Shown: positions 8,054 to 16,750, counted from the stretch's first letter. The stretch is 64,000 bases of DNA from Alphaproteobacteria bacterium (GCA_900768465.1 CAAGCY010000003.1:127725-191724), one strand, 5' to 3'. Program-made: numbers and translations. Notes: generated from the letters alone by a model not told the origin.

Positions 8054-9741
8054 ATAAAAAACCGTTTTTATCTCTCAGCACCAAAGTCGTTTTGATTTTC
8101 TTTGTCAGTCTGTCCGCGATAACGGGAACGCTGATGTCGGTGTTCTTGCAGACTTTTGTTACCCAAACCGAACAGGAACGCGTCTGGCGTCAGAAAAAAG
8201 CGCGAATCTTGACCGCCATGTACGAAGAAAACGTTCGTTTGCGTGAAGCGATTTCCGCGGACACCCGCTTTTTCCAAGACAAACTTTCCCCTGCCGAAAT
8301 TGTCGAAGTCTGGGACGGGCAAAAGGAAAAATTGCGTAAAATCAAACCGATTAACGATTCATATTTGGGGGTTCGCCGCGAATTGCTGCGGGATTTGACC
8401 AACGCGAAACGGCGGGATGTTCAGATGACCGCCATAGCGCACGCGGCGATCGGCGGAATGTTTGTCAGCTTTATTTTTTTGGTGCTGATGTGGCTGGTTA
8501 TCCGCCGCTGGATTTTGGCGCCGACCGAAAATATGCTGGAGTTCACGCAAAAAATCGAATCGGGGGATTTGTCCGCCCGCGTTCCGATTGCTCAAAAAGC
8601 GTCCAAAAGCGATGAAATGGATTTGCTGGCGCGTGATTTGAACAAAATGGCGGATTCCATTCAAGACGCTTTGCAAAGGACGCGCGACGGTCAGCTGTTT
8701 TTGCAAAAACTGATAGACGCTTTGCCCGACGGCGTGCGCGTCGTTGATGATGATTTCAATGTCGTGATGTTTAATCAAACGCATCAAAAGCAGTTCGGGC
8801 ATTTGAATTTGCCGGTCTGTTCGAAATGCTTTGAACAAATGGGGCAAAGCGCGCCGTGTTCCCAAGCGGTCAATACTTGCCCGCTGCGCATGCTGAAGCA
8901 AAATTCCGATAAGCCGTTCAAAGTCATTCACAAATACCCTTCACCGGACGGACGGGAAAAATTCTTTGAGATTTCGGCGGGATTGCTGAAATTCAACGAC
9001 AGAACCCTGATGCTGGAGGTGTCCCGTTCTTTGGACAAGGAGATTCAATTCTCCCATCAGCAAAAGCTGTCGTCGCTGGGACTGCTGGTCAGTTCAATCG
9101 CTCATGAAATGCGCAACCCGCTGGGGTCGGTTCGGCTGATTTTGGAAAATATCACGGACAGGACGGAAACAAATCCCTTGTCGCCCGAAGAAACAAAGCG
9201 TTACTTGAATCTGGTTTTGGAACAAATCGGATTTTGCATTACTGTTACGACGCGTTTGCTGAAGCTGGCGCGCAAACCGTCCGAAGAAACGCAATCGGTC
9301 GATTTGAACGAAATCGTTCCCGAAACGGTGTCTTTGCTGGAATACGAAGCCAAAAAACGCGGGATTGAAATTATCGTCAAAACCGACAAAGTCCCCGTTG
9401 CCGTCAACGCGTCCGATCCCGAATTGCGAATGGTGTTGGTGAATATGGCTCAAAATGCTTTTCACGCCATGAAAAACGGCGGAACACTGAGTGTCGAAAC
9501 CGCATTATCAACCGACGGCAAGCCTGTTTTGCGTATTGCCGACGACGGTTGCGGAATTCCCGAAGAAAACATACAGCGGATTTTCGAACCGTTCTTTTCC
9601 GACAATCAGGAAAACAAAGCCGAAGGAACGGGGTTGGGACTGTCGATTGTCAAAAGCATTGTCGAAAATGCGGGCGGAAAAATAGCCGTCCAAAGCGTTT
9701 TGGGGCAAGGGACGGCTTTTACAATAACGTTCGAATCGTAA
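8050..9741 (+). CDS. orphan membrane sensor histidine kinase (HAMP-PAS-HisKA-HATPase)
   Basis: A 563-residue inner-membrane two-component kinase. TM1 spans about residues 12-34 and TM2 about 135-158 around a periplasmic loop, then HAMP and a PAS-like domain. HisKA carries the phosphoacceptor histidine in SIAHEMRNPLGS. HATPase has N-box NMAQNAFHAM, G1 DDGCGIP, F-box FEPFF and G2 GTGLGLS. The PAS segment holds a cysteine cluster (CSKC, then C and C-P-L within 25 residues) seen in some redox or metal-sensing PAS kinases. No response regulator is adjacent. I chose the ATG at 8050 (AAGGA eight bases upstream, ATGA overlap with rluE) over the ATG at 8041. Confidence 0.88.
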   Translation: MNKKPFLSLSTKVVLIFFVSLSAITGTLMSVFLQTFVTQTEQERVWRQKKARILTAMYEENVRLREAISADTRFFQDKLSPAEIVEVWDGQKEKLRKIKPINDSYLGVRRELLRDLTNAKRRDVQMTAIAHAAIGGMFVSFIFLVLMWLVIRRWILAPTENMLEFTQKIESGDLSARVPIAQKASKSDEMDLLARDLNKMADSIQDALQRTRDGQLFLQKLIDALPDGVRVVDDDFNVVMFNQTHQKQFGHLNLPVCSKCFEQMGQSAPCSQAVNTCPLRMLKQNSDKPFKVIHKYPSPDGREKFFEISAGLLKFNDRTLMLEVSRSLDKEIQFSHQQKLSSLGLLVSSIAHEMRNPLGSVRLILENITDRTETNPLSPEETKRYLNLVLEQIGFCITVTTRLLKLARKPSEETQSVDLNEIVPETVSLLEYEAKKRGIEIIVKTDKVPVAVNASDPELRMVLVNMAQNAFHAMKNGGTLSVETALSTDGKPVLRIADDGCGIPEENIQRIFEPFFSDNQENKAEGTGLGLSIVKSIVENAGGKIAVQSVLGQGTAFTITFES

Positions 9742-9743
9742 AA

Positions 9744-10151
9744 TCAGCGCAAAGATTTTGCCGAAACGTAAGCAATCGCGGCATGTTCCGCGCAATACGG
9801 TTTGTCGGGCAGGGCTTCTTTGCCGCAGAAATGGAAATCCGCGTCTTTCGGATCGCCGATGGGCCAGCGGCATGACGAATGTGTCAAATCATTGACCGTG
9901 AACAGCTTTTCGGGCTGTTTTTTGGTGTTCCGAGGCTTTTCGGGTTTTGCCTGTTTTAAAGGAGTTTCGGGGGTTCCCGCTTCTTCCTCGTCGCGGCGAA
10001 TCGGGGACGGGCGGCTGTTCAGTCCCAAACGGTGGGCTTTGCCGACGACGGCGTTTTTGGAAACGCCCAGCGCTTTTCCGATATCGCCCGTGGTCAGTCC
10101 TTCGTTCCACAGACGCTTCAATTCTTCCACTTGTTCATCAGTCCAACCCAT
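9744..10151 (-). CDS. gcrA: GcrA cell-cycle regulator
   Basis: A 135-residue alphaproteobacterial transcription factor. GcrA binds sigma-70 domain 2 and activates promoters carrying CcrM-methylated GANTC sites. The N-terminal helix-turn-helix (LTTGDIGKALGVSKNAVVGK) is almost canonical. The C-terminal sigma-binding module shows CRWPIGDP, the FHFCG block and KPYCAEHAAIAY. The linker is short, making the protein smaller than Caulobacter GcrA (about 170). It is convergent with the histidine kinase, two bases between stops. This gene is the best single marker that the genome is alphaproteobacterial. Confidence 0.93.
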   Translation of the reverse strand: MGWTDEQVEELKRLWNEGLTTGDIGKALGVSKNAVVGKAHRLGLNSRPSPIRRDEEEAGTPETPLKQAKPEKPRNTKKQPEKLFTVNDLTHSSCRWPIGDPKDADFHFCGKEALPDKPYCAEHAAIAYVSAKSLR

Positions 10152-10166
10152 TGTCGTATCCTTTGT

Positions 10167-11441
10167 TCAGTAAATTCCGAAGACGGGAGTTTCCAAAACC
10201 GTCATATCGCGTTTTGAAAACACTTTTCGGATATTATCACCATAATTTTTGACTGCAAGCACGTTTTCCTCTGTCGAAGAATATAAATCCAGATAAAGCT
10301 GCAGGCTGTCCAGCGTGATTTTGCGGTCGCGCGGCGTCATCATTTGAAATTCGGGCGGCAAAGCTTTCAATCCGCGCCAATACCCCAGCGCGGCGGCGTC
10401 CCCCGTGCCCAAAGTCGCGACTCGGCGGGCTTTGAGGATTTTGTCCGTTGTTATCGCCCAGCTGTCGATGGTAAAGCCGTGTTTCGCAACGACGGCGGCG
10501 AATTTGTCGGCTTGCGGCAGGCGTTTGATTTTGCTTGCCAGTGTTTGCATGGGATTGCGCAGTTCTTCCATCAAATTGTTGTCCGTCAGCGACATGTCGC
10601 GAATGGCTTTGTGGAAATCGTCAAAACGGTTGTTTCCGAATTCGCGGTCAATGCTTTCAAACGACGCCAGCGACGCTTCCACATCGCCTTCGGTCAGCGC
10701 GGAACGCGCGTCGACTTTGTTTGACGGCGTCTGAGGACGGTGCAGTTTTTCCAACGCTTTTCCCGTTCTGTAGTCGTCGGGGGAAAGCATGTCGAATTTG
10801 CTCAGCAGCGTTTTGGGGACGAAAGCGCGCTGTTTGACGACGATTTCCGATACAAAGCTTTTCGATCCGTTCGCGTCTTCGCGTTCAATCATGCCCCATG
10901 CTTCGGGCATCAGCAGGATGTACAGGTATTTCGACATGTACTTGCCGTATTTTTTTGCGTATTCCTGCATTTGCGGCGCAATGCGCGTCGGGAATTTGCC
11001 TTTGGTTTCCTTAATCCCCGGCATGTTCAAAACACGTTCGGACATGTGCGGCAGGCTGTGCAGGTACGGTCCGATGTACTGATACGCGACGGGCGGCAGC
11101 GTTTTCAATAAACGAAAGATGTCTTCTTCGATTTGTTTGTGGGATTTGACCAGTCCGTCAACCCCGCCGGGGTAAGAAGTTTCCAAAAACTCCTCCAAAG
11201 CGGAATAGACGGTTTGCTTGTTTGAAATGGCTGAAACCGTTCTGCCGCGTTCGGCGGCGGCTTTTTGAAAGTCGGCGCGCATTTTGTCGAACGTCGTCAT
11301 AAACCGGCTGTTTGTCTGAGCGGTCGGCGGCGGTTCGGGGGATTCCTCTTCGGCGGTAACCTCCAAAGCCGTCCAGTTCAGCGGCGATTCAGCAATCGCC
11401 GCGGACGGAAACAGCAAAGTCAAAAACAGCAGGTAAAGCAT
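10167..11441 (-). CDS. exported protein of unknown function, coupled to DUF4139 gene
   Basis: A 424-residue protein I do not recognise. A signal peptide of about 18 residues ends AIAES, followed by a proline-rich stretch (EEESPEPPPTAQT) and a mostly alpha-helical body rich in charged residues with no transmembrane segment. It is therefore predicted periplasmic. Its ATG overlaps the stop of the upstream DUF4139 gene by one base (TAATG), so translation is probably coupled and the two products may act together. No catalytic motif is visible. Confidence 0.7.
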   Translation of the reverse strand: MLYLLFLTLLFPSAAIAESPLNWTALEVTAEEESPEPPPTAQTNSRFMTTFDKMRADFQKAAAERGRTVSAISNKQTVYSALEEFLETSYPGGVDGLVKSHKQIEEDIFRLLKTLPPVAYQYIGPYLHSLPHMSERVLNMPGIKETKGKFPTRIAPQMQEYAKKYGKYMSKYLYILLMPEAWGMIEREDANGSKSFVSEIVVKQRAFVPKTLLSKFDMLSPDDYRTGKALEKLHRPQTPSNKVDARSALTEGDVEASLASFESIDREFGNNRFDDFHKAIRDMSLTDNNLMEELRNPMQTLASKIKRLPQADKFAAVVAKHGFTIDSWAITTDKILKARRVATLGTGDAAALGYWRGLKALPPEFQMMTPRDRKITLDSLQLYLDLYSSTEENVLAVKNYGDNIRKVFSKRDMTVLETPVFGIY

Positions 11442-12844
11442 TATTCCCCTTTGACGCGGACGGTGTAGGTCAAAACGGTTTTACCCTTTGCGGGCACGGT
11501 GATTTGCCACAAGACCCGTCCCGCGTTTTCTTTCGTGTAAGCCGCGGAATTGTTCGTTATCGTCCAGCCGTCGGGCAGGGATTGGTACGAATAAACCGTG
11601 ACGGGGACGTTTTTGGCGTTTTGGAACGTGATTTCATAGCTTGCTTCGTACGCTTTCGGCGAAAATTGGGTGTAAGCCGTCTGCTTGCCCTTTGCGGTGA
11701 CATCGAATGCTTCGCCCAAAGCCAGTTTGATTTTTTCGTTTTCGGGCGTGTGCTTGATGCGGTCTTCGCCGACAAAGAAAATCCGCTGTTTGGAATCGGC
11801 TTTGTATACGCGCATCGTGCCCGCGGGCAAAGCCATTCCCAAATTCGATTTTTTGTCGTTGACAAACTGCAGGTAAATCGCCGCGCTGCGGGTGTCGAAT
11901 TCCTTTTGCCGCGGGGAATAAACGGGGGTGATGTCGTCAAAGCGGTATTCTTTGCGCGCTTGGATGTTCGATCCCGACAGCAAAGCCAGCTGTTTGGTCT
12001 GATTGGACAGGATGTCCGTCTTGCGTCCCAAAGAATAAAGATGATAGTCCATCAGTTCCTCTTCCGCCATATTGGAAACGGAATCATAGACGGCGGCGGC
12101 TTTCGCCATCATCATCATCGGACGGGCGCGAGTCATCGGACGGACGCGGTTGACGGAACCCGCGACAAATTGCATGTCGGCGTTTTTATAGTCCGCCCCC
12201 GAATCGTTCGTCAGCGTAACCCAGCCGTTCAAATCAATCGAATCTTCCGCATCGTTCAATTCGGCGACGTAATCCGCGCGCCATGTCAAGCCGTTCGTCA
12301 GATAGCTGAGATTGACGTCGCGCGATCCCGCTTTGTCGGACAGCAGGTCGACGGTCAGGGTAGGCTTGTCGCGCAAAGTCGCGGGGACGTCGGGGAAAAT
12401 CAAGCGCGCTTTGGAATCCGTTTCGATTCGGTCGCCGATTTTCAAAACAACGCCGTCGTCCGCCGCCAGAACGGTGGCGTCTTCGGTTGTTTCCTGACCC
12501 GTCGCGGGGTTGGTGGAAACGACTTTAATCTGCTTGCCCAAAAACTTTTGCAACAGGGATTGGCGGTTCAACAAATCAAAATTGAAGTTTTGTTCGACAA
12601 CCCTGACTCCGTCGCCCGAAAACAGCGCGGTTTCAGGCTGGATTTGCGCCGAAACGCCCGCAAACGAAACGGTGTTCGTCCCCTTTTCAAACGGTACGCC
12701 GCGCGTGTCTTTGACCAATCCCAAGCCGTTGTTGTAAACGGTAACGCTTAAATTCTTGACGGCGGATTGGGGAACGTTCGTTTCGGCAAAAGCGTTTGAA
12801 GCCAAAACGGACAATGCGGCGGCGGCAAGCAGGGATTTCTTCAT
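11441..12844 (-). CDS. exported DUF4139-domain protein
   Basis: A 467-residue secreted protein. The signal peptide (MKKSLLAAAALSVLASNAFA) ends at an AFA-type cleavage site, and the rest is beta-rich. The C-terminal half carries the DUF4139 pattern (WRADYVAELND, LNGWVTLTNDSG, then PVTVYSYQSLPDGW and a final tensile KGKTVLTYTVRVKG strand). DUF4139 proteins have no firmly known role. The ATG at 12844 was chosen because AAAGGAG stands seven bases upstream and it begins the signal peptide. A start ten codons earlier is weaker. A 1-bp overlap joins it to the following unknown exported gene. Confidence 0.8.
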   Translation of the reverse strand: MKKSLLAAAALSVLASNAFAETNVPQSAVKNLSVTVYNNGLGLVKDTRGVPFEKGTNTVSFAGVSAQIQPETALFSGDGVRVVEQNFNFDLLNRQSLLQKFLGKQIKVVSTNPATGQETTEDATVLAADDGVVLKIGDRIETDSKARLIFPDVPATLRDKPTLTVDLLSDKAGSRDVNLSYLTNGLTWRADYVAELNDAEDSIDLNGWVTLTNDSGADYKNADMQFVAGSVNRVRPMTRARPMMMMAKAAAVYDSVSNMAEEELMDYHLYSLGRKTDILSNQTKQLALLSGSNIQARKEYRFDDITPVYSPRQKEFDTRSAAIYLQFVNDKKSNLGMALPAGTMRVYKADSKQRIFFVGEDRIKHTPENEKIKLALGEAFDVTAKGKQTAYTQFSPKAYEASYEITFQNAKNVPVTVYSYQSLPDGWTITNNSAAYTKENAGRVLWQITVPAKGKTVLTYTVRVKGE

Positions 12845-12985
12845 GGCAAAGCTCCTTTGAAAAATTTTTAACAAATTCTAAAGGATTTTTATCGGCAAAG
12901 CAAGCGTTGTCGGCTTTTTCGGTTGCGGAAAAGCGTGAAAAAAAGTATACATAAAATCAAAGTCTGTTGAGGGAAAGGATAAAGC

Positions 12986-14284
12986 ATGAAAGTCGGAATT
13001 ATCGGAACGGGATATGTCGGACTGCCCACGGGCGTCGGTTTGGCGGAATTGGGACACGATGTCGTGTGCATCGATGCAATCCCCGAAAAAATCGAAGCGT
13101 TGAAAGCGGGCAAAATCACGCTGTTTGAAGCGGGGCTGGAGGAATTGTTCCATAAAAACCTTGCCGCCGGAAAAATCAAGTTCACGACCGATATGAAAGA
13201 AGGCGTCGAAGATGCCGATATCGTGATTATCGCGGTCGGAACGCCCCCTCATCCCGTCACCAAAGAAGCCGATATGAAATACATTCACGCCGCGGCACGG
13301 CAGCTTGCTCCGTATCTGACGGGCTATACGGTCGTGGCGAACAAATCGACCGTTCCCGTCGGCACGGGCGACGAAGTCGAAAAGATGATTCGCGACGAAA
13401 ATCCGCATGCCGATTTTGATGTGGTGTCTTTGCCCGAATTTTTGCGCGAAGGCTTTGCGGTGCATGACTTTTTCAATCCCGACCGCGTGATTGTCGGTGC
13501 GAACACCGAACGCGCCAAGGATGTGGTTAAAGCTCTTTACGTGCCGTTCGGCGACAAAGCGAACATGCTGTTCGTCAAACGCCGTTCGTCCGAAACCATC
13601 AAATACGCGTCGAACGCTTTTCTGGCGATGAAAATCAATTACATCAATGAAATGGCGAATTTCTGCGAAAAGTCGGGCGCGGACGTGTTTGAAGTCGCCA
13701 AAGGCATGGGCATGGACACCCGTATCGGTTCCAAGTTTTTGAACCCCGGTCCGGGGTACGGCGGATCGTGTTTCCCCAAAGACACGAACGCGATGGCTTA
13801 CATGGCGCGCAAATACGGCGTTGAAATGGCGCTTATCGAAACGACAATCCGCCGAAACGACGAACGCAAAATCGAAATGGCGGAACGTATCCTGTCCGCC
13901 GCCGAAGGAATCGCTGCTCCGAAAATCGGGGTGTTGGGGCTGGCGTTCAAGGGCGGCACGGACGACTGTCGGGAAAGTCCCGCGATGGAAATCGTCGCCG
14001 CTTTGATTGAACGCGGGGCGGTTGTGCGCGCGTTCGACCCGAAAGCGATGCCTACGGCGAAACTGCTGGTCGGCGATGCGATTGAATATGCTTCGGACGC
14101 TTGCGACGCGGCGAAAGACGCCGATGTCGTCGCGATTTTGACCGAATGGGACGATTTCAAGGCGATTGATTTGAAGGCCTTGAAAAACGCCGTAAAATCC
14201 GCTAAAATAGTGGACTTGAGGAATATCTTGAACCCCGACGAAGCGCGTCAGGCGGGCTTCGATTACAGGGGTATCGGACGCTGA
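12986..14284 (+). CDS. ugd: UDP-glucose 6-dehydrogenase
   Basis: A 432-residue NAD-dependent four-electron dehydrogenase making UDP-glucuronate for polysaccharides or lipid A modification. Visible are the dinucleotide fold (MKVGIIGTGYVGLPTGVGLA), the NKSTVPVGTGDE and SLPEFLREG blocks, the catalytic cysteine in GYGGSCFPKD and the C-terminal GLAFKGGTDDCRESPA NAD site. Length fits the family. GGGAAAGGA lies upstream of the ATG. No polysaccharide genes flank it here. The RelA-like gene follows after 21 bases on the same strand. Confidence 0.93.
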   Translation: MKVGIIGTGYVGLPTGVGLAELGHDVVCIDAIPEKIEALKAGKITLFEAGLEELFHKNLAAGKIKFTTDMKEGVEDADIVIIAVGTPPHPVTKEADMKYIHAAARQLAPYLTGYTVVANKSTVPVGTGDEVEKMIRDENPHADFDVVSLPEFLREGFAVHDFFNPDRVIVGANTERAKDVVKALYVPFGDKANMLFVKRRSSETIKYASNAFLAMKINYINEMANFCEKSGADVFEVAKGMGMDTRIGSKFLNPGPGYGGSCFPKDTNAMAYMARKYGVEMALIETTIRRNDERKIEMAERILSAAEGIAAPKIGVLGLAFKGGTDDCRESPAMEIVAALIERGAVVRAFDPKAMPTAKLLVGDAIEYASDACDAAKDADVVAILTEWDDFKAIDLKALKNAVKSAKIVDLRNILNPDEARQAGFDYRGIGR

Positions 14285-14305
14285 AAAGCTTGAAAGGCGG
14301 CAAAA

Positions 14306-14950
14306 ATGACGGAAGTGCGTGTGCCGAAAACTTTGGATGAAGCGTATGAAATCGCGGCGAAATCAAAACCCGCGCTGGATGCGTTCGGACAGGAATTGGC
14401 GGATAGCTTGGGCGTGAAGTTCGAAGCCGCTCCGTTAAAAGGACGCGAGCGCGCCGAGGAAAAGCTGAACTCCAAATACCGCGGCGATTTGACTCAGCTG
14501 CAGGATTTGGCGCGCGGCCGCTTGATTTGCGATTCTTTGGAACAAATCGACGCGGCAAAGAAAATCATCGAATCCCGCGTCAAGCCCGTTCGCGCGGTTG
14601 ACCGCATGGACAAACCGACCGAAAACGGATACCGCGATGTCAAATACGTTCTGCCCACCCGCAACGGCGGGGTTGTCGAAATGCAAATCCAGCTGACGGA
14701 TCTTGACCGCGCGGACAAGCAAACGCACAAGGAATACGAAAAAATCCGTTCGATTACCGCAGGGGCGAAAGACCGTCCGTTGACCGATGCGGAGCAAAAG
14801 GAAATCGCTTTGCGTCAGAAACGGTGCAAAGAATTGTACATCAACGCCGCGATTGCTTACAACAAACGCACCAAAGGACGCAAGCTGAAAATTACGGCTT
14901 TGAATCCCGCCGTCATGATGAAAACGAAACAGGGGGGACGCAATGGCTGA
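14306..14950 (+). CDS. RelA/SpoT-fold protein resembling a small alarmone synthetase
   Basis: A 214-residue protein with the nucleotidyltransferase pattern of RelA/SpoT synthetase domains: a KLNSKYRGD segment (about residue 53), LQDLARGRLICDS (compare the DIAGIRI block), ENGYRDVKYVLP (compare NGYRSLH) and VVEMQIQL (compare VEIQIRT, whose glutamate is catalytic). It lacks HD, TGS and ACT domains, so it is neither RelA nor SpoT. Known relatives include small alarmone synthetases and toxSAS toxins. Whether it makes (p)ppGpp, makes (p)ppApp, pyrophosphorylates tRNA, or is inactive cannot be told. Its last eight bases overlap the next tiny gene. Confidence 0.6.
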   Translation: MTEVRVPKTLDEAYEIAAKSKPALDAFGQELADSLGVKFEAAPLKGRERAEEKLNSKYRGDLTQLQDLARGRLICDSLEQIDAAKKIIESRVKPVRAVDRMDKPTENGYRDVKYVLPTRNGGVVEMQIQLTDLDRADKQTHKEYEKIRSITAGAKDRPLTDAEQKEIALRQKRCKELYINAAIAYNKRTKGRKLKITALNPAVMMKTKQGGRNG

Positions 14951-15134
14951 GTCGTTCCGTTATTTCAAAGTGGGTGTCGTTCCCGTCAAAGTCGAATATT
15001 CGCAATACGGCGCGCGGGCGGCGTATGTGTGGAAAGACGGCGCGTTTAAAATCGACAATGCTTACATTGCCGAAATCGCTCGGGGCGAAGATGTCGAGGA
15101 ACTGACTAAAGCCGGTTTTGAAAAGCTGCTTTAG
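14943..15134 (+). CDS. 63-residue hypothetical protein overlapping the RelA-fold gene
   Basis: A small protein of unknown family, predicted beta-rich at the N-terminus (FRYFKVGVVPVKVEYSQYG) and acidic-helical at the C-terminus. It starts inside the end of the RelA-fold gene (8-bp overlap) behind the strong ribosome-binding site AGGGGGG, so translation is probably coupled. The arrangement, a toxin-like enzyme followed by a tiny overlapping gene, resembles toxin-antitoxin pairs, but no sequence feature proves an antitoxin role. Its stop converges on and overlaps the DUF5662 gene by four bases. Confidence 0.6.
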   Translation: MAESFRYFKVGVVPVKVEYSQYGARAAYVWKDGAFKIDNAYIAEIARGEDVEELTKAGFEKLL

Positions 15135-15610
15135 AAGCCCATCGAATCCAAATTCTTTTCAATCAATTCGACCGTTTTTGCGGACAAAACCATTTTGTCC
15201 CTGTTTGTCGCGTAGAAATTTCGCACGTCGGCACGTTGCCAGTTTTTGCCGCGCTGCACTCTGCCCGCGCCCGCCCAATCGCACAGCATTTCCCGCACGT
15301 CCGTTTCACCCATGTCCAACGGCTTGATTGCCGTGTCGCAGGATAAAAGCCAGTATTGCCAATGGTGGCGCGAATGATGAAAATGGCGAAGCAAAACGCG
15401 CCGGCAGTCGGCGGGAACGTCGTTCGGATTATAATGCCCCGATTTGTCGCGCGCTTTTTCCGCAAGGGAAAAGTTGCGAACATAAACAAAAAACATTGAC
15501 GGGCGGAGTTTGTCGCAATCGTGCGTTATTCCGCGCCAAACCAGCCCGTAACGCGCGCAAAAGAAAAACACCCAAAATTTGTGGCGCAACAGATAAAACA
15601 GATATTTCAT
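15131..15610 (-). CDS. DUF5662-family protein, coupled to fic
   Basis: A 159-residue protein matching what I recall of DUF5662: an N-terminal aromatic block (KYLFYLLRHKFWVF), a histidine/aspartate pair in GITHDCDKLRP, and the RHFHHSRHHWQYW histidine cluster, ending with a VREMLCDWAGAG helix. The histidine-rich core suggests a metal-binding, HD-like fold, but no activity is established. It starts in an ATGA overlap with the end of the Fic gene, so the two are probably translationally coupled. Confidence 0.6.
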   Translation of the reverse strand: MKYLFYLLRHKFWVFFFCARYGLVWRGITHDCDKLRPSMFFVYVRNFSLAEKARDKSGHYNPNDVPADCRRVLLRHFHHSRHHWQYWLLSCDTAIKPLDMGETDVREMLCDWAGAGRVQRGKNWQRADVRNFYATNRDKMVLSAKTVELIEKNLDSMGF

Positions 15611-16677
15611 TCGGAAACGCCTGACTTTAAAGTGTAAAAAGCGGATTTCGTCGTGCCGTGTTTTAAAAGGTAGCCGTTTTTCACAAGAAGCTGAACCGAT
15701 TTTTTGACGGTTTCCAAGTTTTTATCCAGCGACACGGCGATATCGGACACCGTCCATTCGGGACGATTGGAAAACAGTGCCAAAATAGCCGTCGAAGTCG
15801 GCGACAGTTTTAAATTTCCGGCGGTTTGGACGTGTTTTATTTTTTCTTCCAACAAGCGTTTTTGTTTTTGCAGCAGCGTGATAAAAAAGCTCAGCCACGG
15901 TTCATAATCGACAGCGTTCGTCCAAATGGATTTTTGAGTTCCGCGCAAGGCGCGATAGTATCCGTCTTTGCATGCTTCGACGATGGATTCCATGGAGGCA
16001 TACGGCATATAGCCGTATCCTTGCCGCAACATCAGCAAAGCGGTGAGAGCGCGGGATAAACGCCCGTTCCCGTCCGTAAACGGATGAATTGCCAAAAAAT
16101 GAACGATGAAGACGCCGATGACAATGACGGGATGCAGATAACCGTCCGCAAAGTTGTCGTTCGTCCATTCCACCAATTCCCGCATCAAGCGGGGCGTGTC
16201 GAACGGGGATGCCGTTTCAAAAATAGATCCGATTTCGTGTCCGCTGGCGTCAAACGCCGCCACGCGATTGCTGTCCGTTTTGTATTCGCCGCGATGACGT
16301 TCGTCTTTCGATGAATAACGAAGCAGAATTTTATGCAGCTGCTTGATGTAATTTTCGGAAAGCGGAATGTCCGCGTAATTGTCAAAAATTGTGTTCAGCA
16401 AATCGGCGTATCCGGCGACTTCCTCTTCGTCGCGCGATTGAAACGATTTTTTGTCGATAAGGCTGAAAAAACGCTCGATTTCCGCATCGGACATCTTGTT
16501 GCCCTCGATGCGGTTGGACGACCCGACGGATTCGATTGTGGCAATGCGTTTCATGGTGTTGAGCTGTTCAATGCCGATAGCGGAAAAACCGCTGCTCCAC
16601 CGACCGTTGAAATGGTCGATTTCTGCGATTCCCGTCAACATCGCGGGCGTGATTTTTATGGCGTTTGCGTTGGGCAT
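15607..16677 (-). CDS. Fic-domain protein with N-terminal inhibitory motif and C-terminal winged helix
   Basis: A 356-residue protein. The Fic core motif HPFTDGNGRLSR is intact, so AMP transfer to a protein hydroxyl is expected. The inhibitory helix motif S/T-xxx-E-G/N is present N-terminal to the core (SSNRIEGNKM), making it a class II, self-inhibited Fic protein. Residues about 290-350 read as a winged helix (TVSDIAVSLDKNLETVKKS), consistent with DNA binding. I chose the ATG at 16677 because AAAAGGAG stands eight bases upstream and the upstream extension runs into nnr. It lies downstream of nnr with repeats in the gap, and upstream of the coupled DUF5662 gene. Confidence 0.85.
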   Translation of the reverse strand: MPNANAIKITPAMLTGIAEIDHFNGRWSSGFSAIGIEQLNTMKRIATIESVGSSNRIEGNKMSDAEIERFFSLIDKKSFQSRDEEEVAGYADLLNTIFDNYADIPLSENYIKQLHKILLRYSSKDERHRGEYKTDSNRVAAFDASGHEIGSIFETASPFDTPRLMRELVEWTNDNFADGYLHPVIVIGVFIVHFLAIHPFTDGNGRLSRALTALLMLRQGYGYMPYASMESIVEACKDGYYRALRGTQKSIWTNAVDYEPWLSFFITLLQKQKRLLEEKIKHVQTAGNLKLSPTSTAILALFSNRPEWTVSDIAVSLDKNLETVKKSVQLLVKNGYLLKHGTTKSAFYTLKSGVSE

Positions 16678-16689
16678 GGAAAACTCCTT

Positions 16690-16750
16690 TTCCCTAATCT
16701 TACCCGATATTACCCGAAAAGAGAATATTTTTTCCCTGATTATTCCCGAA
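16690..16750 (-). repeat. helically phased GGG repeats between nnr and fic (possible operator)
   Basis: On the fic coding strand the region contains five short units of form Y-R-GGG-WAA. Their CCC cores on the plus strand begin at 16692, 16703, 16713, 16734 and 16745. The spacings are 11, 10, 21 and 11 bases, so all cores face the same side of the helix. They fill the 62-base gap and touch the end of nnr. An operator for the Fic protein's own winged helix is one possibility; this is inference. Confidence 0.45.
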
